Origin: Candidatus Sericytochromatia bacterium
Lineage (GTDB): Bacteria; Cyanobacteriota; Sericytochromatia; UBA7694
Length of the DNA: 16,166 nucleotides
Assembly (NCBI GenBank): GCA_913773825.1
Contig: CAJYHH010001046.1
Coordinates: forward strand, 1-16,166
Reading direction: 5' to 3'
The translations under genes and the position numbers were made by a program. The notes below the pieces were generated by a model. That model saw only the letters and a program-made list of their open reading frames with translations. It was not told the DNA's origin and did not search any database. This document shows positions 13,609 through 16,166 of the stretch, piece after piece. Positions within the stretch are counted from its first letter, which is position 1, and each line of letters begins with the position of its first letter.

Positions 13609-14865
13609 ATGAGCCTTGGGCTGCAGGCTAAAGCCTTAACAACAACGCTATTGCTGGGTTTATTACTGTCTGCCTGTCAGCCTCCAGGGCAAAATGCAGA
13701 TGGTTCAGCGACGTTTTTGCCGGCTGAACGTGAATTGATTTTTTCGCTGACGCCATTGGGTGAGCCCCCGCCCAATCCGAGCAATCGTTATGCTGACAAA
13801 GCTGATGCAGCCCGTTTAGGGCAACAGTTATTTTATGATGCCCGCTTATCAGGCAAAGGCAATCTGAGCTGCGCCAGTTGCCATAATCCAGCGCTAGGTT
13901 GGAGTGATGGTCGTCCTAAAGCAGTTGGGATTAGCACAGGCACGCGCAACAGCCCCACACTCTGGAATGTTTCACATCAGCGCTGGTTATTCTGGGATGG
14001 GCGGGCAGATTCACTCTGGGCCCAGTCGATTCAGCCTTTAGAATCCCCCTTAGAAATGGGCGCGACCCGTACGGGGCTGTATCAGACTTTTCAACGTGAA
14101 GCTGATCTCAAACAGGCTTATCAAAAAGTATTTGGCCCCATGCCAGTCAGTCGCTCAGCCATTAATCAATCAACGGACTGGAAAAGCCTGCCCGAAGCTG
14201 ACAAAGTAGCTGTAAATCGCTTTGTTAGTCATTTAGGCAAAGCCTTTGAAGCCTTTGAGCGCAAACTGGTCAGCGGAGAGTCTGACTTTGATCGCTTTGC
14301 CAGAGGTTTACGGGACAATGATCCGAAGCTGCAAAAAGCGATGAGTGTGGATGCTCAGTTGGGACTACGACTGTTTATTGGGCGTGCTCAATGTGTTTTA
14401 TGCCATAGCGGTCCCAATTTTAGTGACGGTGAGTTTCATAATTTAGGCTTACCGGCAATTCCAGGTGTGGCTGCAGACGAAGGCCGTCATGCTGGTATTC
14501 AGGCTGTTTTGGCCGATCCGCTAAATAGTCTTGGGCGTTTTAGTGATGCTGATCCAGATGATACCTGGGCCGATAAATTGCGCTACTTAAGTCAACACAA
14601 CAGCAATCGTGGGGAGTTTCGCACGCCCACATTGCGTGAAGTAGAGCATTCAGGGCCATATATGCACGACGGTCGCTTTAGCAACCTGGAGCAGGTGATT
14701 GCCTTTTACAACACCCCTGAAGTCCATACGCCAGCATTGGGACGACGTGAAGATACTCTGCAGCCCCTGCGTCTAAGTGCTGAAGAAATTAAGCAGCTGA
14801 GCGCATTTTTAAAGTCATTAAGCAGTGGCCCTCCTGCCGTTGCCCTGACAAAGCCGCCAGCTTAA
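13609..14865 (+). CDS. Di-heme cytochrome c peroxidase / MauG-like lipoprotein
   Basis: A 418-residue lipoprotein: the lipobox LLSAC puts the lipid on C23. Two c-type heme sites are present, CASCH (C88, C91, H92) and CVLCH (C262, C265, H266). FWDGRADSLWAQSIQPL after the first heme and FRTPTLREVEHSGPYMHDGRF (M352, H353) near the end are typical of bacterial di-heme peroxidases and their MauG/MbnH relatives. Members either reduce hydrogen peroxide with electrons from small cytochromes or oxidise a residue in a partner protein; the sequence alone does not decide which. The protein would be membrane-tethered and act in the periplasm, and needs the cytochrome c maturation machinery. GGGAG lies nine bases before the ATG. 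It is co-transcribed with the small exported protein and ends at a strong terminator. Confidence 0.93.
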   Translation: MSLGLQAKALTTTLLLGLLLSACQPPGQNADGSATFLPAERELIFSLTPLGEPPPNPSNRYADKADAARLGQQLFYDARLSGKGNLSCASCHNPALGWSDGRPKAVGISTGTRNSPTLWNVSHQRWLFWDGRADSLWAQSIQPLESPLEMGATRTGLYQTFQREADLKQAYQKVFGPMPVSRSAINQSTDWKSLPEADKVAVNRFVSHLGKAFEAFERKLVSGESDFDRFARGLRDNDPKLQKAMSVDAQLGLRLFIGRAQCVLCHSGPNFSDGEFHNLGLPAIPGVAADEGRHAGIQAVLADPLNSLGRFSDADPDDTWADKLRYLSQHNSNRGEFRTPTLREVEHSGPYMHDGRFSNLEQVIAFYNTPEVHTPALGRREDTLQPLRLSAEEIKQLSAFLKSLSSGPPAVALTKPPA

Positions 14866-14884
14866 ACATCTTTATCAACAAAAC

Positions 14885-14921
14885 AAAGAGGCTGCTAGCC
14901 AAACCAACTAGCAGCCTCTTT
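14885..14921. terminator. Two-way intrinsic terminator
   Basis: Perfect 14-base stem AAAGAGGCTGCTAG (14885-14898) and CTAGCAGCCTCTTT (14908-14921) with a nine-base loop, flanked by A-rich and T-containing sequence. It sits between the convergent cytochrome and hydrolase genes and should stop transcription from both sides. Confidence 0.88.
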
Positions 14922-14936
14922 AAACGTTTTGTGTGT

Positions 14937-15956
14937 TTATTTGGCCTGAGGCAGTTTGCCGCTGCTTAAAAAGGCATTAACGACACTGAGGCTGGCTTTA
15001 GGATTATCTAAAAATAGCTCATGGCCGCTTTCAGGAATCACACTTAGGCCTGCATTAGAAAATAAACGCTGTTGGCGAGTCTGAAAAGCTTGACCTGTCA
15101 GGGTATTACAGGCGCCAGCCAGAATCAGCACAGGCTGTTTATAGTCTGAAAGTCCTTTGGTAAAGTCCAGTTTGATCTGGCCCCGTTCGCCAAAAGTTGA
15201 ATAAGTAGTGACTCTCCAGGCTAAAAAGCCAGCGCGTTTAACTTGTTCAGACGCGTTGGCAGGAATTTTCTGGCCGCAATAATAAGCGGGATGCTGACGG
15301 ATGCGCGAAAAAATAAAGTCTGAACGCGCTTCGTTATCAGGGCCTTTAACATGCAGGGCACGAACCCAGCTGGTGGCGGTGGTGGCTAAAAAGCCCACGC
15401 TGGCTTGGTTCATTAAGGGTAAAACCTGATTGGCCATTTCAGTATTTAAAAAGCCAGGCTCAGCCAAAATTAAACGCTCAACGCGTTTAGGATATTTGCC
15501 TGTATAGGCTGTTGCCAGCATGCCGCCCCAGCCGTGACCAATCAGGCTTACGGGCTGATCGCCAGCAAAATGATCGACAAATGCTTCAACGTCTTTGAGG
15601 CTGTTTTCGATGCTTAATTGTTCAGCGGGAATACGGGCTGATAAGCCGCTACCGCGTTGATCGTAAAAGACCACATAATAGCGATCTGCCAGGGCTTTAA
15701 GCGCCAGCAGGCTTTGATAATCCCCGCCAGGGCCATCATGCAGCACCAGTAAAGGCGGGTTTTCGGGTTTGCCGAAAGTTTCGACATGAAAAGAAATCTG
15801 ATTCAGCACAACCTGAGGCAGAGACTGATCCTGAGAGACCGTTGCCGGGACTTGATAATTGCCGCCGGTTGAGAAAAAAATCGTCAAAAACACGATTAGA
15901 GGCAAAGCAAACAGGGCAACAATCATCAAAAGAATATTTTTAAGCTTATTAGACAT
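14937..15956 (-). CDS. Membrane-anchored alpha/beta-hydrolase with altered catalytic residues
   Basis: A 339-residue protein: an N-terminal membrane anchor (about residues 7-29) and an alpha/beta-hydrolase domain nearest to proline iminopeptidase-like enzymes (HDGPGG oxyanion loop, YDQRGSGLSA). The nucleophile elbow reads GHGWGG instead of GHSWGG, so the expected serine is G142. The acid position in LAGACNTLTG is N284 instead of Asp. The histidine is kept (H312 in ESGHELFLDNP), with the normal 28-residue spacing to N284. The protein is therefore likely a pseudoenzyme or uses other chemistry. The reading frame is intact and the domain is otherwise well conserved. ATG 15956 is preferred because it starts the anchor directly (MSNKLKNILL); a TTG at 15980 is possible. 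The ribosome binding site is weak (GGTAAG). It faces the cytochrome gene across a terminator. Confidence 0.85.
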   Translation of the reverse strand: MSNKLKNILLMIVALFALPLIVFLTIFFSTGGNYQVPATVSQDQSLPQVVLNQISFHVETFGKPENPPLLVLHDGPGGDYQSLLALKALADRYYVVFYDQRGSGLSARIPAEQLSIENSLKDVEAFVDHFAGDQPVSLIGHGWGGMLATAYTGKYPKRVERLILAEPGFLNTEMANQVLPLMNQASVGFLATTATSWVRALHVKGPDNEARSDFIFSRIRQHPAYYCGQKIPANASEQVKRAGFLAWRVTTYSTFGERGQIKLDFTKGLSDYKQPVLILAGACNTLTGQAFQTRQQRLFSNAGLSVIPESGHELFLDNPKASLSVVNAFLSSGKLPQAK

Positions 15957-16068
15957 AACACTTACCGAAAAAGGGGCCAAAAGATGCCTTCACGTTACCA
16001 GAGTAAAGCTTCGCCCTGCCACTGGGTAGCGTGCTTGAGCTGACTGCGTGAAGGATGTTGAGATTAAA

Positions 16069-16166
16069 TCAAAGATCGGGAAAAGACTTGCTGCGGACCT
16101 GGCCTTTTTTAGCGTCATAAACCAGGTCATTAGGGTAATACAGTTTGATTTTGAGATCGGTGAGTT
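16069..16166 (-). CDS. C-terminal end of an unknown protein
   Basis: The last 31 codons plus a TGA of a minus-strand frame that continues past the right edge. It reads KIKLYYPNDLVYDAKKGQ and ends SKSFPDL. Codon use and composition look like real coding sequence, and no stop interrupts the frame. The fragment is too short to name. It would be upstream of the hydrolase gene on the same strand, with a gap of 112 bases. Confidence 0.5.
   Translation of the reverse strand, partial: LTDLKIKLYYPNDLVYDAKKGQVRSKSFPDL

Noticed and set aside
15987..16054. Inverted repeat CCTTCACG/CGTGAAGG upstream of the hydrolase gene
   Set aside because: Eight-base arms separated by 52 bases can occur by chance; nothing else supports a function.

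Overview
The window looks like ordinary chromosomal DNA from a bacterium with a Gram-negative style envelope. Evidence for this is two lipobox lipoproteins, several Sec-type exported proteins and a periplasmic di-heme c-type cytochrome. A menB fragment at the left edge points to menaquinone synthesis. Base composition is near balanced by eye and similar throughout. I see no insertion sequence, integrase, phage module, tRNA, rRNA or CRISPR array. The phylum cannot be fixed from the sequence. Most genes lie on the minus strand. Exceptions are the CPBP protease, the small lipoprotein pair and the cytochrome pair.

Layout. 1-250: 5' part of menB (minus), divergent from a CPBP membrane protease (337-1227, plus). 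The protease overlaps a DUF4234-like membrane protein tail to tail. 1846-6208: a minus-strand run of an orphan nucleotidyltransferase-fold protein with a strong promoter, a membrane-anchored transglutaminase/KY-like protein, a PIN toxin with its ribbon-helix-helix antitoxin, an unrecognised exported protein and a zinc-ribbon protein. 6310-9703: the pheS-pheT operon, followed by a small exported-protein gene that looks frameshifted; its ribosome binding site lies inside a terminator-like hairpin. 9837-10421: GrpB/UPF0157 protein. 10768-11202: a small lipoprotein and a 45-residue protein, each with a clear ribosome binding site, ended by a two-way terminator. 11326-12768: class 3 aldehyde dehydrogenase. 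12850-13049: six tiny perfect hairpins, all with three-base loops. 13116-14865: an exported YtkA/FixH-like protein plus a lipoprotein di-heme cytochrome c peroxidase/MauG relative, ended by a two-way terminator. 14937-15956: a membrane-anchored alpha/beta-hydrolase whose nucleophile and acid positions are both replaced. 16069-16166: the last codons of an unknown minus-strand gene.

How the parts work together. Housekeeping functions are menaquinone synthesis and phenylalanyl-tRNA charging; the PheT lacks the usual EMAP-type tRNA-binding domain. The toxin-antitoxin pair has a palindrome just upstream that suits autoregulation. The cytochrome and its small partner look like an enzyme and substrate or metal-carrier pair in the periplasm. 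Two genes without a ribosome binding site (CPBP and transglutaminase) have an extended -10 motif placed so that transcription should begin at the start codon. The most unusual features are the hairpin cluster, the hairpin over the small gene after pheT, the doubly substituted hydrolase, the short PheT and the cytochrome pair.
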